In this document: piece by piece, positions 62,474 through 64,000 of the stretch
How the letters are laid out: every line of letters starts with the position of its first letter
How positions within the stretch are numbered: position 1 is the first letter of the stretch
Origin: Paenibacillus cellulosilyticus
GTDB lineage: Bacteria > Bacillota > Bacilli > Paenibacillales > Paenibacillaceae
Assembly: GCF_003182255.1 (NCBI RefSeq)
Contig: NZ_QGTQ01000001.1
Coordinates: 186,001 to 250,000, forward strand
Reading direction: 5' to 3'
DNA length: 64,000 bases
Translations under genes and position numbers: made by a program
The notes under the pieces: model-generated
What the model saw: only the letters and a program-made list of their open reading frames with translations
Database searches by the model: none
What the model was told of the DNA's origin: nothing

Positions 62474-63103
62474 TTATCCGTGCATCAGCGCAACTCCATA
62501 TGCAGGGACCTCCATTAAGGCTAGCAGTCGTTTGACTCGAGCTGCATCCGCTTCATCTACCTGTCCGCTACGAATTACGAGAAGCACACCATTGCACGCA
62601 GCTATCATCAACTGGGCATCGGCTGAAGATAACAGCGGCGGCATGACAAGGCAAACTTTATCGTATCGCTGTCGCCATTGATCAAACAACGGTTGGAGTG
62701 CGAACGAGCCAACCGCATCTCCTGTATAGGACAGCGAATCTCCTGCCGTCATAATGTCCAAATTTGAAACGACGTCATGATACACTGTATCTTCCGCTGT
62801 TTCCAGAGCTTCCACCACAGAACTCAACCCCATTACGTTCGGCAGACCAAACAACTTATGTATGAGAGGCGATTGCATGTCACCATCCACTAGCAGCGTA
62901 CGACGATTGGCCTGCGCATATGCCACAGCCAAATTTGCCGTCATCTCTGCCGTTCCAGCTCCTACTCGCGGAGCCACTACCCCGATAAGCCTAGCATCTT
63001 GACCACCTGCCCGATCAATTTGAGCACGCAAGGATCGATATTGCTCAGCCGCTTCGCGGTTTGCCCCGGTTAACATGACAAGCTTATTTTTGGATCGGGA
63101 CAT
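62474..63103 (-). CDS. BY-kinase/CpsD homologue with degenerate nucleotide-binding motifs
   Basis: A 209-aa protein with the CpsD fold pattern (LVMLTGANREAAEQYRSLR; LLVDGDMQSPLIHKLFG; GLSSVV; PPLLSSADAQLM). The Walker A position reads APRVGAGTAEMTANLA instead of PGEGKST, so the P-loop lysine is missing. Walker B reads KVCLVMPP instead of an ILIDTPP, losing the aspartate, and no C-terminal Tyr cluster exists. Kinase activity is therefore unlikely. It overlaps the CpsC-like gene by 20 bp, so the pair is coexpressed, as an inactive scaffold or a specialised regulator. Confidence 0.85.
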   Translation of the reverse strand: MSRSKNKLVMLTGANREAAEQYRSLRAQIDRAGGQDARLIGVVAPRVGAGTAEMTANLAVAYAQANRRTLLVDGDMQSPLIHKLFGLPNVMGLSSVVEALETAEDTVYHDVVSNLDIMTAGDSLSYTGDAVGSFALQPLFDQWRQRYDKVCLVMPPLLSSADAQLMIAACNGVLLVIRSGQVDEADAARVKRLLALMEVPAYGVALMHG

Positions 63104-63860
63104 CCCGGCTCTCCCTCGCTCCTCTGAGCTTAAAATTCAACCAATCATGGCGATTTCGTTTATGCGGATCGCTATCAATTAATAAAGGCACCTCTATTAA
63201 CGTCGAAAGTCCAAATGCCCTCGTTACATCACGTTCCGTTCGAATCGATTGATCAAAATATTGAAGTAACACGCATATCCCCACGCCACACATTGCAGAA
63301 AGGACAAAGCCTACGATGAGCAGCATCTTCTTCCCGATATTCACCGATTGCGGCGTATATTCCGGTTGTTCTTCTGCGCTATATAGAACCTCCAGATTAT
63401 GTGAATGATATAACCGCCCAGCCTCATCTATGAACGCAGCGGAGACGGTATTAACAATGTGAGCCGCTCGTTTATACTGTTCATCCCTTGCAGCAATCGT
63501 CAAAACCTGCGATGTCGTGCTAGTTGAGACCGATAGTTTACTTGATATTTGACCTGCCGATAAACCCAACTCTGGATTCTCCTTTACAACTTTCTTCATG
63601 ACATTGGGTGTTCGGACGATATCTTTATACGTTTGCAGCATGAGAAGATTCGCCTGGATGACTTGCGGATCAATCGGTTTCTTTGCTGTCTCATCTCCTA
63701 TGCTAGTAATAATCAATCTAGAGGATGCTTCGTACATCGGTGTCTGCATACGTCCATAACCATACGCGGAGCCGCAGCCCACAATGATGATACTTACGAT
63801 TAGCCACCACCTGCGGCGCAGCATGATTACAATATCGAGCAAATTCAGCTCCTCTTGCAA
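63084..63860 (-). CDS. Wzz/CpsC-like membrane protein, second copy
   Basis: A 258-aa adaptor with two membrane helices (about 16-36 and 178-200). Between them is a Wzz domain (YEASSRLIITSIGDETAKKP; SVSTSTTSQVLTIAAR). It is homologous to the CpsC at 57722-58558 but clearly diverged. It precedes the kinase-like gene and overlaps it by 20 bp. Together they form a second co-polymerase pair near the window end. Confidence 0.88.
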   Translation of the reverse strand: MQEELNLLDIVIMLRRRWWLIVSIIIVGCGSAYGYGRMQTPMYEASSRLIITSIGDETAKKPIDPQVIQANLLMLQTYKDIVRTPNVMKKVVKENPELGLSAGQISSKLSVSTSTTSQVLTIAARDEQYKRAAHIVNTVSAAFIDEAGRLYHSHNLEVLYSAEEQPEYTPQSVNIGKKMLLIVGFVLSAMCGVGICVLLQYFDQSIRTERDVTRAFGLSTLIEVPLLIDSDPHKRNRHDWLNFKLRGARESRDVPIQK

Positions 63861-64000
63861 CTATATTCCCTCATTCCAGTAGAAGAATACGAGAAATCTC
63901 TTTATATATTGCTATGTGGCAGTATATTCAACACATTTTTACATGCATTTTAATAAAAATGAGGCCCTAATTATTATCTAAAAGTAAGATATTGGCTCAC

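Overview
The window looks like a chromosomal segment of a spore-forming, SLH-layer Firmicute, most likely Paenibacillus or a close relative. Evidence for this includes a ywl-type housekeeping block (glyA, ywlG, rpiB, ywlE, mntP, ywlC/Sua5, spoIIR, prmC, prfA), two SLH-domain surface proteins, an LplABC-like sugar importer with an AraC regulator, GlnR/TnrA-type nitrogen boxes and strong AGGAGG-like ribosome binding sites. Most genes are on the minus strand. The assignment is inference from gene content; no database search was run. No rRNA, tRNA, CRISPR array or insertion sequence was seen.

Layout. 1-9.4 kb: glyA (3' end outside the window), ywlG and rpiB lie behind a sigma-A promoter, a ZTP (pfl) riboswitch and an intrinsic terminator, so the unit should respond to one-carbon/purine stress. 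Next come ywlE, mntP, Sua5, spoIIR with a textbook sigma-F promoter, prmC and prfA. Intergenic DNA here carries hairpin repeats and two tandem arrays that both have a 51-bp period. 9.5-21.4 kb: a chemoreceptor, ychF, a lipoprotein, a 47-aa small protein, a YcdB/SLH surface protein, trxA, an Rrf2 regulator with its own operator, an aldo/keto reductase, a DUF72 protein and a TetR plus paired SMR efflux operon. 21.5-27.7 kb: a secreted propeller-like protein and the sugar ABC importer with a divergent AraC regulator.

27.8-34.6 kb is a nitrate/nitrite assimilation island: uroporphyrinogen-III synthase, nirD and nirB on the minus strand; an ANTAR antiterminator gene and a NarK-type nitrate transporter on the plus strand. 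Both structural promoters have a GlnR/TnrA-type box over the -35 element followed by a leader with hexaloop hairpins and a terminator, and a third box precedes the ANTAR gene. This predicts dual control, by nitrogen status at initiation and by nitrate/nitrite at antitermination.

34.8-63.9 kb is a large exopolysaccharide locus: rfbDBC, two GDP-mannose dehydratases, fcl, ugd, manC, a UDP-GlcA-type epimerase, Wzx, Wzy, three glycosyltransferase-type genes, the priming sugar transferase, galU and a CpsC/CpsD (Wzz/BY-kinase) pair. A structured leader plus terminator (EAR-like candidate) separates galU from the glycosyltransferase operon. The core (about 43-52 kb) is visibly AT-rich, suggesting transfer. 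A second CpsC/CpsD-like pair at the right end has a kinase homologue that has lost its Walker A lysine and Walker B aspartate.

The most unusual system is a pair of paralogous three-helix membrane proteins (37569-37883 and 39067-39390) placed on the opposite strand inside the polysaccharide locus. Each is driven by the same promoter, in which an identical 19-bp palindrome ATGATACA-ATA-TGTATCAT covers the -10 box. Related palindromes occur upstream of the SLH protein gene at 58.6-60.7 kb, suggesting one regulator linking surface layer, polysaccharide and these small proteins.
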